Of a stretch of 64,000 bases of DNA, positions 1 to 6,750 are shown in pieces (within the stretch, counting starts at the first letter, position 1; the number at the start of each line of letters is the position of its first letter). The position numbers were made by a program, and so were the translations under genes. Below the pieces are notes generated by a model. It did not search any database. It saw only the letters and a program-made list of their open reading frames with translations, and was not told where the DNA came from. Where the stretch lies: contig NZ_FNNI01000006.1 of assembly GCF_900106955.1 (NCBI RefSeq), positions 124,001-188,000 on the forward strand, in the 5' to 3' direction. This DNA comes from Aidingimonas halophila (GTDB lineage Bacteria > Pseudomonadota > Gammaproteobacteria > Pseudomonadales > Halomonadaceae).

Positions 1-1101
1 AGTGCCTACTCCAATCTTGAGATCATCTCACATATCGAGACCTTCCTGACCCACTGGGGTTGTGAAACGACGGTACTACCCGACACCAGCGGCAACAAAG
101 CCAATCTCGTAGCACGGCTGGGCCCCAAGGATGTCCCGGGCATCGTCCTTTCGGGACATACCGATGTGGTGCCCGCCAGGCCAGCTAGCTGGGCCAGCGC
201 GCCGTTCACTATGGAGCAACGCGGTAGCCGGTTGTTCGGGCGGGGTACATGCGACATGAAGGGATTTCTGGCGTGTATGCTTGCCGCGGTTCCGGCCTTC
301 TCCCAGGGACAACTATCACGGCCGTTCTATTTCTGTTTCTCGCACGATGAGGAAGTGGGGTGTCAGGGGGCACCGGCGATCGCTCGCTATCTAGCCGCAC
401 TCGACACCCCTCCTGCCCTGGCGATCATCGGGGAACCCAGTGAGATGCAACTGGTAACCGGCCAGAAAGGCAAAGTCGCCATGACCGTGACGGTCCATGG
501 CGACGGTGGGCACTCATCCTTTGCCCCCCAGCACGTCAACGCCGTGGAGTATGCCTCACGCATCATCGAGATGGTATCGCAGCGATCGCGACGATATGAG
601 CGAGAAGGCCCCTTCGATCACGATTTCACCGTTCCCCACTCGACCGCACTCACTACCTTGGTGGAAGGCGGCATCGCCACCAATGTCACTCCCGACACCT
701 GCCGATTCACGTTTGAACTTCGCAGCATCGATCAGGCATCCGCTGAAGCGGATATGCAGGCCCTGATAGCCGACGTGGAACAGGCGCTGCTCCCCGAGAT
801 GCAACGACAAGCCGACAAGGCCGGTATCGAATGGCGTGAACTGTTCTCCTACCCGGCGATGAGCGATGCCAGCGACACTGATATCTTCAAGCGGATCGAA
901 CCGATTCTGCCCGACCGGGGCGGCAAGGTGTCCTATGGTTCCGAAGGTGGTGTGTTCGAGATCGAAGGTGGCATCCCCTCCCTCATTATCGGGCCCGGCT
1001 CGATCCGTCAGGCGCACAAGACGGATGAATTCATCGAAATCGATCAATTGAGCCAGTGCCTGACCTTCTTCGATACGCTCAACGACTGGATGAGGCACTG
1101 A
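1..1101 (+). CDS. ArgE/DapE-like M20 deacylase (5' truncated by window edge)
   Basis: The reading frame is open from base 1, so the start lies outside the window; 366 residues are visible and perhaps 20 are missing compared with acetylornithine deacetylases. Dinuclear-metal M20 motifs are present in order: GHTDVVP, GTCDMKG, SHDEEVG (catalytic Glu pair), IGEPSEM and a C-terminal GPGSIRQAHKTDEF segment with the last His ligand. The central dimerisation domain begins at VTVHGDGGHSS. The enzyme should hydrolyse an N-acyl amino acid; acetylornithine is the textbook substrate, but the neighbouring carbamoylase-type gene suggests a catabolic N-acyl or N-carbamoyl amino acid. The stop is one base before the next start, so the two genes are probably co-translated. 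Confidence 0.85.
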   Translation, partial: SAYSNLEIISHIETFLTHWGCETTVLPDTSGNKANLVARLGPKDVPGIVLSGHTDVVPARPASWASAPFTMEQRGSRLFGRGTCDMKGFLACMLAAVPAFSQGQLSRPFYFCFSHDEEVGCQGAPAIARYLAALDTPPALAIIGEPSEMQLVTGQKGKVAMTVTVHGDGGHSSFAPQHVNAVEYASRIIEMVSQRSRRYEREGPFDHDFTVPHSTALTTLVEGGIATNVTPDTCRFTFELRSIDQASAEADMQALIADVEQALLPEMQRQADKAGIEWRELFSYPAMSDASDTDIFKRIEPILPDRGGKVSYGSEGGVFEIEGGIPSLIIGPGSIRQAHKTDEFIEIDQLSQCLTFFDTLNDWMRH

Positions 1102-1102
1102 C

Positions 1103-2365
1103 ATGCATCGACCGGTAACGATCGACAGCGAGCGCCTTTGGCATCGCCTGGAACGGTTGGCAACATTCACGGATCCGGACCGCCCCTGGACACGACGGGC
1201 CTTCACCGATCGCTATCTGGAGGCGCGTGCCTGGCTACGCAGGGAGATGGAGCAGGCTGGGCTCACGACACGCCTGGACGATGCCGCCAATCTCATCGGG
1301 ACACTACCGGGTAGCCAGCCCGACCTGGCCCCCATCGCAGTCGGCAGCCATATCGACACGGTTGTCGGTGGCGGACGTTACGACGGCACCCTGGGCGTGC
1401 TGGCCGGTCTCGAGGCGGTTCAGAGTCTTCGCGAGGCCGGCATTACACTGACGCATAGTGTCGAGGTAATCGATTTCCTTTCCGAGGAGCCGAGCGACTA
1501 TGGTGTGTCCTGCATTGGCAGCAGAGCGATGACAGGCGCCCTTTCGTCCGCCATGCTCGATTTCCGGGAACCCGGCGGGGAAACCTTGCGAGACGCCATT
1601 CGCCGAATGGGAGGCATACCGGAAGCCCTCGGTACTACATTGCGGCGGTCGGGAGATCTATCGGCCTTTATCGAATTGCACATCGAACAGGGGCGGGTTC
1701 TCGAACAGCAGGATGTGCCGATCGGCGTCGTGAGCGATATCGTGGGCATTCGTCGCTACGATATCGTCATCAACGGACAAGCCGACCATGCCGGGACCAC
1801 GCCGATGGCGTTACGGCGTGATGCGCTCGCCGAAGCGGCGAGCTTGATTCAACGCATCCAGCACGACGCCGAAACACAAGCCAAAGGGGACGATTATCTA
1901 GTGGCGACAGTCGGGCGACTGGAGGTCTCACCCAATGCCGCCAATGCAATTCCGGACACGGTAACGATGGTGTTGGAAATTCGCAGTGACAATGCGGCTC
2001 TGCTGGAAGGCTTCTTCACGCCGATTGCCGAACACGCCATGGCTCGGGCCACTCAGCGTGGCTTGAGTATCGACTGCACGCCTCTCAGCGAAGGCCTGCC
2101 GACGCACTGTGCGCCCCGAATACAGGCACATATTCAGCAAGCGGCCAACCACCTGGGGCTGCAGACCCTGTCGATGCCCAGCGGTGCAGGGCATGACGCA
2201 GTCTACATGGCCGATATCACCCCCACGGGTATGCTCTTCGTCCCCTGCCGGGACGGCCGCAGCCACTGTCCGGAAGAAGACATGACACCACGACAAGCCG
2301 CTGACGGCTGCCAGGTCATCGCCGAAACCCTGAGACGCCTAGATCTGGAACGCTATCGCGACTAA
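1103..2365 (+). CDS. Zn-dependent N-carbamoyl-L-amino-acid hydrolase / allantoate amidohydrolase family
   Basis: A 420-residue M20-family amidohydrolase. Recognisable motifs are GSHIDTVVGGGRYDGTLG (first metal site), EVIDFLSEEPSDYG (bridging Glu pair), ELHIEQGRVLE (His ligand region), the dimerisation core QADHAGTTPM, and the C-terminal SGAGHDAVYMADITP plus GRSHCPEE substrate and metal residues. This set is typical of the carbamoylase/allantoate amidohydrolase/ureidoglycolase group; sequence alone does not separate hydantoin, pyrimidine or purine breakdown. It follows the ArgE-like gene with a 1-bp gap. Its last codons and stop (Arg-Asp-TAA) lie inside a REP-like palindrome, which also forms the convergent junction with the toxin gene. 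Confidence 0.85.
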   Translation: MHRPVTIDSERLWHRLERLATFTDPDRPWTRRAFTDRYLEARAWLRREMEQAGLTTRLDDAANLIGTLPGSQPDLAPIAVGSHIDTVVGGGRYDGTLGVLAGLEAVQSLREAGITLTHSVEVIDFLSEEPSDYGVSCIGSRAMTGALSSAMLDFREPGGETLRDAIRRMGGIPEALGTTLRRSGDLSAFIELHIEQGRVLEQQDVPIGVVSDIVGIRRYDIVINGQADHAGTTPMALRRDALAEAASLIQRIQHDAETQAKGDDYLVATVGRLEVSPNAANAIPDTVTMVLEIRSDNAALLEGFFTPIAEHAMARATQRGLSIDCTPLSEGLPTHCAPRIQAHIQQAANHLGLQTLSMPSGAGHDAVYMADITPTGMLFVPCRDGRSHCPEEDMTPRQAADGCQVIAETLRRLDLERYRD

Positions 2366-2377
2366 CGTCGCTCCCAA
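2355..2377. repeat. REP-like half-element containing a stop codon
   Basis: GCGAC-TAAC-GTCGC forms a 5-bp stem, followed by TCCCA; it matches the left half of the REP family in this window (CATCGCGACTGACGTCGC-type). The TAA in the loop is the stop of the upstream carbamoylase gene. It sits between two convergent genes and could act as a weak terminator. Confidence 0.65.
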
Positions 2378-2381
2378 CTGC

Positions 2382-2669
2382 CTATACCCGTCGATCAGCA
2401 AGCTTATAGACCTCTTCATCACGCCTGGCCCCCACGGCAATAATGAGTATCTGGATAGCTTCGCTGTCCACACGGTATACGATACGGGTATTGCCGGTTC
2501 GTATCCGGCGACAACCAGCTAATGCACCGCGAAGCGGTTTGCCGATCTTGTCAGGCTCGCCGTCGCGAATCCGATCTTCGATGACATCGAGGATCCGGTT
2601 CGCAGCGAATGAGCCCAACCTTTGCAGGTCCTGCTGAACATCCGGGTGATAGCTAACGTTCCAAGCCAT
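2382..2669 (-). CDS. RelE/ParE-family toxin
   Basis: A 95-residue protein beginning MAWNVSYHPDVQQDL, with the pattern of RelE-type mRNA interferases: an N-terminal helix pair, the basic segment LAGCRRIRTGNTRIVYRV, and a C-terminal strand ending in RRDEEVYKLADRR. The Arg-rich strand and terminal Tyr-x-x-Ala-x-x-Arg are usual for RelE toxins that cleave ribosome-bound mRNA. It lies 4 bp after the antitoxin gene, the normal antitoxin-first order, so it is almost certainly cotranscribed with it. It converges on the carbamoylase gene. Confidence 0.85.
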   Translation of the reverse strand: MAWNVSYHPDVQQDLQRLGSFAANRILDVIEDRIRDGEPDKIGKPLRGALAGCRRIRTGNTRIVYRVDSEAIQILIIAVGARRDEEVYKLADRRV

Positions 2670-2673
2670 CTAA

Positions 2674-2964
2674 TCACTCACTCTGATTAAACAGCGAGCG
2701 CATCTCATCATGGGTAATGGCTTGGTCTGACTGATAGCTTGCTACTCGGTCTCTGGATACAGCTTCAATGCGTAGATCTTCCAGCTCATCGACCAGTTCC
2801 TGATATGCCTGCACGTTCATGAGAACAGCTGCGGGCTGGTTATCCTTGAAGATCACCATTCGGTCGGTCTCTCGCAAAGACACTTCTTTGAGCTTGGCGC
2901 TGAAGCTACGAGCCATGGTGGTAGCCGACACTGCGTCTTCTGGACGCTCCAGTAGAGTTGCCAT
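2674..2964 (-). CDS. Phd/YefM-family antitoxin
   Basis: A 96-residue antitoxin. The N-terminal half (ATTMARSFSAKLKEVSLRETDRMVIFKDNQPAAVLMNVQAYQEL in outline) has the Phd/YefM DNA-binding fold with the characteristic 'x-PAAVLM' strand, and the acidic C-terminal tail should wrap the toxin. Two adjacent ATGs exist; the second (2964) is chosen because GGAG lies 6 nt upstream. It should neutralise the RelE-like partner and, with it, repress the shared promoter; a palindrome sits just upstream in the right place for autoregulation. Confidence 0.82.
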   Translation of the reverse strand: MATLLERPEDAVSATTMARSFSAKLKEVSLRETDRMVIFKDNQPAAVLMNVQAYQELVDELEDLRIEAVSRDRVASYQSDQAITHDEMRSLFNQSE

Positions 2965-2982
2965 CATATTCTCCAGACACAC

Positions 2983-2998
2983 ATGATAGACATATCAT
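2983..2998. promoter_or_regulatory. Candidate operator palindrome of the toxin-antitoxin operon
   Basis: ATGATAGACATATCAT is a perfect 6-bp inverted repeat with a 4-bp centre. It lies between the predicted -10 box and the antitoxin start, where antitoxin-toxin complexes usually bind. Assignment is by position and symmetry only. Confidence 0.5.
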
Positions 2999-3008
2999 TA
3001 TGCGTATA

Positions 3009-3036
3009 ATTATATGCTTTACTTGCTGAGGATCAA
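3009..3036 (-). promoter_or_regulatory. Predicted sigma-70 promoter of the toxin-antitoxin operon
   Basis: On the minus strand TTGATC (3031-3036) is followed after 16 bp by a perfect TATAAT (3009-3014). Transcription would start about 20 bp before the candidate operator and about 40 bp before the antitoxin gene. Confidence 0.6.
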
Positions 3037-3110
3037 GATAATTCAGCCCAACCTGGAAGGCGGCTCTACAAAAAACCCGTGCCCTGTGCAACCACCAGAG
3101 ACCTACGGCG

Positions 3111-3214
3111 CCATCGCGACTGACGTCGCGCCTACGACGACCAGTGCCAATGGAATGTTGTGGTGGTGGGTTGGTAGGCGCGGTTTCAACCGTGATGCAG
3201 GGCGTTAGCCCTGC
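3111..3214. repeat. REP doublet (about 100 bp)
   Basis: Left arm CCATCGCGACTGACGTCGC then GCCTACG, about 45 bp spacer, right arm GTAGGCGCGGTTTCAACCG then TGATGCAGG. The arms are imperfect inverted copies of one another (ATCGCGAC...GCCTAC against GTAGGCGCGGTT) and each holds its own hairpin. The right end carries a further GCAGGGC-GTTA-GCCCTGC hairpin (3197-3214). The element lies between the dmeF stop and the toxin-antitoxin promoter. Confidence 0.75.
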
Positions 3215-3220
3215 CGTATG

Positions 3221-4171
3221 TTACTGGTGAGCGTGCGGGCAATGCTCGATTTCGAGTGTGGTGTGTACGAGTTCGGGAAGCCGGTGCTGTATTTTCTTTC
3301 GGTATATGTCGGGAGGTTGAGGGTTGTCCGACACCAGTGCCACGATGCCGGCATAGATCCCCGGGCCGATGGACCATACGTGCAGGTCGCTGATGCGGTC
3401 GTGCGTGCCGTCTTCTATGGCTTGACGGATCGAGTGGTCGAGCGTGGTGACCTGGCGATCCAGAAGAACGCGGCTGGTGTCTTTCAGCAGCCCCCAGGAC
3501 CAGCGGGTGATCAGTAGCATGCCGACGAGCCCCATGACCGGGTCCATCCATTGCCAGCCCAGGTATTTGGCGGCCAGTAGCGCGAAAATCGCGAGCAGCG
3601 ATGTCAAGGCGTCGGCCAGTACGTGAAAATAGGCGGAACGGCGGTTGTGATCTCGATCGTCATGTGTGTGCTCGTCATCCGCTTGGGCATGGTGGTGGTG
3701 ATGCCCCGAATGTTCAGAGCCCCCCAGAATCCAGGCAGATAGGCCGTTCACGCCAAGGCCGATCACGGCGACCAGAATCGCTTTGTCGAAAGCGATCGCT
3801 ACGGGATTGAAGAGACGACCGATGCTTTCCACGCCCATGTAGAGGGCGAACCCCACGAGCAGTATGGCACCGGTGAATCCACCGAGCGCATTCACTTTTC
3901 CCGTGCCGAAACTGAAGCGTGTATCGGCGGCGTGGCGACGGGCATAGGCGTAGGCGAACACGGCAATGCCCAGGGCAGTGGCATGCGAGCCCATATGCAG
4001 GCCATCGGCAAGCAGGGCCATGGAGCCGTAGAACACGCCGGCCAGGATCTCGACGACCATGGTGACGACGGTCAACAGCACCACGATCAGCGTGCGGCGT
4101 TCACCCGGTCGTTTACGGTCCTGATCGAAGGTATGGTCGTGTTTCCAGAGATCGACATCGCGAATGTGCAT
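3221..4171 (-). CDS. dmeF: Cation diffusion facilitator, DmeF-type (Co/Ni/Zn efflux)
   Basis: A 316-residue CDF transporter. Six membrane segments are visible: VVLLTVVTMVVEILAGVFYG, then the metal-site helix LLADGLHMGSHATALG, then GGFTGAILLVGFALYMG, AILVAVIGLGVNGLSAWIL, and the pair YFHVLADALTSLLAIFALLAA and WMDPVMGLVGMLL. A His-rich cytoplasmic loop (GHHHHHAQADDEHTHDD) lies between helices 4 and 5. The 'DGLHMGSHA' form of the HxxxD metal site and the His loop favour the DmeF subgroup over ZitB/CzcD. It exports divalent metals from the cytoplasm by proton antiport. GGAG lies 6 nt before the ATG. It appears monocistronic and is flanked on both sides by REP doublets. Confidence 0.88.
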   Translation of the reverse strand: MHIRDVDLWKHDHTFDQDRKRPGERRTLIVVLLTVVTMVVEILAGVFYGSMALLADGLHMGSHATALGIAVFAYAYARRHAADTRFSFGTGKVNALGGFTGAILLVGFALYMGVESIGRLFNPVAIAFDKAILVAVIGLGVNGLSAWILGGSEHSGHHHHHAQADDEHTHDDRDHNRRSAYFHVLADALTSLLAIFALLAAKYLGWQWMDPVMGLVGMLLITRWSWGLLKDTSRVLLDRQVTTLDHSIRQAIEDGTHDRISDLHVWSIGPGIYAGIVALVSDNPQPPDIYRKKIQHRLPELVHTTLEIEHCPHAHQ

Positions 4172-4270
4172 GGCAGTCTCCTGGTCCGGCTGTGGAGGAA
4201 AAATGCATCCGGAGATAGCGTACCTTGCGACGAAACCGGTTACGACAGGGAATTACCCGCCTCATGGCCG

Positions 4271-4361
4271 CCATCGCGACTGAAGTTGCTCCCACGAAAC
4301 CAGTGCCATCGGAGTGTTGTGGCTGTGAGGTTCGCAGGAGCGCTTTCAACCGCGATGCAGG
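4271..4361. repeat. REP doublet (about 90 bp)
   Basis: Same architecture as the 3111-3214 copy and similar along its whole length, including the spacer (CCAGTGCCAT...TGTTGTGG). Left arm CCATCGCGACTGAAGTTGC, right arm GCAGGAGCGCTTTCAACCGCGATGCAGG in outline. It ends 5 bp from the stop of the Cache-domain gene and lies upstream of dmeF. Nothing else was recognised between 4172 and 4366. Confidence 0.75.
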
Positions 4362-4366
4362 ATAAG

Positions 4367-5122
4367 CTAGTTCAGGCAGACCAGTCGCCAGCTTTCCACG
4401 GAGTGGCCGAGGGTGATGTAGTAGTACGCCTGGGTGCCCGAATAGGAGTAGGGTTTGAAGAAGTCGCCTACCAGGTAGCGGGACGAGTTGGAGGCGATGA
4501 CGCGCAGGTCGTCGTTGACCAGTATGAGGGGCTGTTGCTGTTCAACCAGGTGAGGCGTCACAACGGCTTCGAGGTTGTTCAGGGGAACATCCGCCCCGGC
4601 AATGCCGAGGAACTGGTCGTCGTACAGGATCGGCAGCGAGAACGTGCAGATGTACATGTCGACCCCCATCATGTCGACATAGGGGCCGATGACATGCCCG
4701 ACTCGTTCGGATTGAGGCTTATAGAACCAGGGCATGTTGGGGTAATCGTAGAAGGTGTCACCGCCTTCATTGAGGTTGACCTTCAGGGGAATGACATGGC
4801 CCGGTTTGACGCCTTCCCGCCACCATTCGAGATGCATGCGGGCATCCGCCAGGGCGTCCGGCGCGACGACGAAACCGGCCCCATTGATCTGCACGTCCGT
4901 CTCGGCGAGCAACCGTTTGACGGTCCCCTGAAGCTCGGCGAGGTCCTTTCTCAGCACTTGTTGGCGTTGCCGTTCGGCCAGCCCCCACAGGCACATGACG
5001 TCATCGCGCACCTTCTCGACCGTATCGATGATGACGGACAGCGAGGCTTCGATATTTCTGGCACAGGCACGCACCGTCTCGTCACCTGCCGCGCCGCCGT
5101 AAACGAAATCGTCCCGGGTCAT
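4367..5122 (-). CDS. Cytoplasmic Cache (PDC)-domain protein
   Basis: A 251-residue protein with no signal peptide and no membrane helix. The middle and C-terminal parts (HVIGPYVDMMGVDMYICTFSLPI, YDDQFLGIAGADVPLNNLE, LILVNDDLRVIASN in outline) follow the Cache/PDC ligand-binding pattern, in which the 'x-G-x-x-G-x-D' turn closes the pocket. Cache domains are normally extracellular sensor modules, so a stand-alone cytoplasmic one is unusual. The ATG at 5122 overlaps the stop of the GntR gene by 4 bp (ATGA), so the pair is translationally coupled; the protein probably senses the same metabolite as the regulator or modulates it. Alternative: a small-molecule-binding accessory enzyme. The function is not known. 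Confidence 0.65.
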   Translation of the reverse strand: MTRDDFVYGGAAGDETVRACARNIEASLSVIIDTVEKVRDDVMCLWGLAERQRQQVLRKDLAELQGTVKRLLAETDVQINGAGFVVAPDALADARMHLEWWREGVKPGHVIPLKVNLNEGGDTFYDYPNMPWFYKPQSERVGHVIGPYVDMMGVDMYICTFSLPILYDDQFLGIAGADVPLNNLEAVVTPHLVEQQQPLILVNDDLRVIASNSSRYLVGDFFKPYSYSGTQAYYYITLGHSVESWRLVCLN

Positions 5123-5889
5123 TGATCGTCTCCCGTGCCGGTGACATCGTTGGTGGCTTCCAACCTCAGACGCGCGTCGATCACGCGCTCCATGTTTTTC
5201 TTGCTCAGGTCGATCGATAGTGCACTGGACAGTGCGCCGTCGCCCCTGGCGATCGCGTCCTGGATCGTTTTGAGCCTGTTCACGTAAGCGTTGAGCGCAG
5301 CGGCGTCCAGCGGGTCGATCCACAGGAACATGCCGAGTTCCGACTGGAGCTGCATCTCGGCCTGCGTCAGCCGAACCGACTGGGACACCATGGCGACATT
5401 GACGTGGAAACGCATGTCGGCACGGCGCTGTTCGGAGCGCCCCGTCGCTTTTTCCATGATGCGGATCTTCTTGGCGATCTGTTCGATATCATCGGCGGTG
5501 GCGCGTTCGGCCGCCAATCGCGCGGCATGGCCACTGATGGCCGACCGCTCATCGCCGTAATCCCGCAGGTCGAAGACACTGTAGCGGCGAAACTCTTCCA
5601 GCAGCCTGGCATGGGCGATAGTAAAGTTGGCTGTGACGAAACTGCCGCCTTTTCGTCCCCGGCGGGTCTCGACGAAGCCCTGTTCCCGCAGCAGCGACAG
5701 CGCTTCCCGGACCGTGACCGTCGCGACACCGAACTGGGAGGCCAGGTCGGCTTCACTGGGCAGTTGATCCTCCTCACTGAAGATACCCAGATCGATGGCT
5801 TCAATGAGGCGGCGCACGACCTCTTCGGTCTTACCCGCGGAGGGAATGCGGAAAAACGGGGCATCCTGTTGGGAAGATAGGTGATTCAT
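5119..5889 (-). CDS. GntR-family regulator with FCD ligand domain
   Basis: A 256-residue FadR-subfamily repressor. The winged helix (about residues 20-90) contains LPSEADLASQFGVATVTVREALSLLREQGFVETRRGRKGG, the canonical GntR recognition helix and wing. The FCD effector domain follows (YGDERSAISGHAARLAAERAT and RADMRFHVNVAMVS, the latter carrying the Asp/His residues that usually bind a metal). The ATG at 5889 is preferred over an in-frame upstream TTG because AGGG lies 7 nt before it. It is the only local regulator next to the ligase/permease/P450 cluster, so that cluster is its likely target; FCD regulators usually respond to carboxylates or amino-acid derivatives. Confidence 0.85.
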   Translation of the reverse strand: MNHLSSQQDAPFFRIPSAGKTEEVVRRLIEAIDLGIFSEEDQLPSEADLASQFGVATVTVREALSLLREQGFVETRRGRKGGSFVTANFTIAHARLLEEFRRYSVFDLRDYGDERSAISGHAARLAAERATADDIEQIAKKIRIMEKATGRSEQRRADMRFHVNVAMVSQSVRLTQAEMQLQSELGMFLWIDPLDAAALNAYVNRLKTIQDAIARGDGALSSALSIDLSKKNMERVIDARLRLEATNDVTGTGDDQ

Positions 5890-5975
5890 CCGACATCCCT
5901 GCAATAAATTCCATGTGACTACGCTTGAAAATACACCATGTCACGACCGTCATCAGCCCCGTAAACACCGAAATC

Positions 5976-6009
5976 CCGGCAACATACACGGTGACGCGTA
6001 CATTGCCGG
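5976..6009. promoter_or_regulatory. Inverted repeat in the 5890-6033 gap
   Basis: CCGGCAA (5976-5982) and TTGCCGG (6003-6009) form 7-bp arms around a 20-bp loop. It lies downstream of the leftward permease/ligase operon and upstream of the GntR gene. It could be a terminator without a U-tract or a regulator site. No convincing promoter boxes for the GntR gene were found. Confidence 0.35.
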
Positions 6010-6033
6010 AATGCCCGACAGGTCAATGGCTGT

Positions 6034-6750
6034 TCACTGAACCGGTTGCCCGGCTTCAAACGGGTAGTCGAGCGTCGGCATCCATCGCTCCCAGGTCGAT
6101 TTCAGGGCACCATTGGCGATGATCTCGTCGAGCGCCCGGTTGACGCTGGCCAGCCAGTCGGGCTGGCGCTTCGCCACCACCGCACCCCAGGCATTGCGCG
6201 TCGGTACGGTGAAAGCAATCGTCAAGTCATCGGCTTCCAGTGGCACGAGCGCGACATCGTCATCCACCAGGGCGTCGATATCGCCTGAACGCAAGGCGGC
6301 GACCATGTCACCGAAGACGTCGTCACTGGCCCCGTCGAAAGGCACCGGTACCACGCCGGTGAAAGTCTCGGTCAGCGTCATGTTCAGGCTGTTGGCGATC
6401 GCGCCGACACGCAACCCTTCCAGATGCTGCGGTGATGTGATGCCGCTACCCGACCTGACCATCACCGACTCGTCGAAGATGGCGTAGGGCCGGGTGAAAT
6501 CGCCCAGAGTTTTCCGGTAGTCGGAGATACCCTGGCCGCACAGGAGGAGGTCGCCCTCCCCCGCGTCGAGTGCCGGATAGAAATCGCTCCATTGCCGGTA
6601 GACCCATTCGACCCGCCGACCCAGTTGCTCGGCGATCAGGCGGGCGACATCGGCTTCGTAGCCGTGTCGCTCTCCCCGCTCATCGCGTTCGAACAGCGGT
6701 GGCGCGGGCAGGTCCGCACAGATGACCCTAAGCGTGCGAGACGCTGTCAT
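6034..6750 (-). CDS. Solute-binding-protein-fold (SBP_bac_3) protein without signal peptide
   Basis: A 238-residue protein with the amino-acid-type periplasmic binding fold: RTLRVICADLPAPPLF start, GYEADVARLIAEQLGRRVEW lobe 1, DLLLCGQGISDYRKTLGDFTRPY ligand loop, LEGLRVGAIANS hinge and MVAALRSGDIDALVDDD lobe 2. The fold begins directly at the start codon, so there is no Sec signal or lipobox, and no ABC permease or ATPase is nearby. It should therefore be cytoplasmic, either a ligand-binding accessory protein or an enzyme of the arogenate-dehydratase-like type. Its ATG overlaps the stop of the ligase gene (ATGA), implying coupled translation and a shared job with the ligase. Confidence 0.75.
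   Translation of the reverse strand: MTASRTLRVICADLPAPPLFERDERGERHGYEADVARLIAEQLGRRVEWVYRQWSDFYPALDAGEGDLLLCGQGISDYRKTLGDFTRPYAIFDESVMVRSGSGITSPQHLEGLRVGAIANSLNMTLTETFTGVVPVPFDGASDDVFGDMVAALRSGDIDALVDDDVALVPLEADDLTIAFTVPTRNAWGAVVAKRQPDWLASVNRALDEIIANGALKSTWERWMPTLDYPFEAGQPVQ

Noticed and set aside
3932-5125. Rightward open frame across dmeF and the Cache-domain gene
   Set aside because: It spans two real genes and a repeat on the other strand and has no recognisable motif.
6034-6750. ABC transporter substrate-binding protein
   Set aside because: No signal peptide, and no permease or ATPase partner in the cluster.
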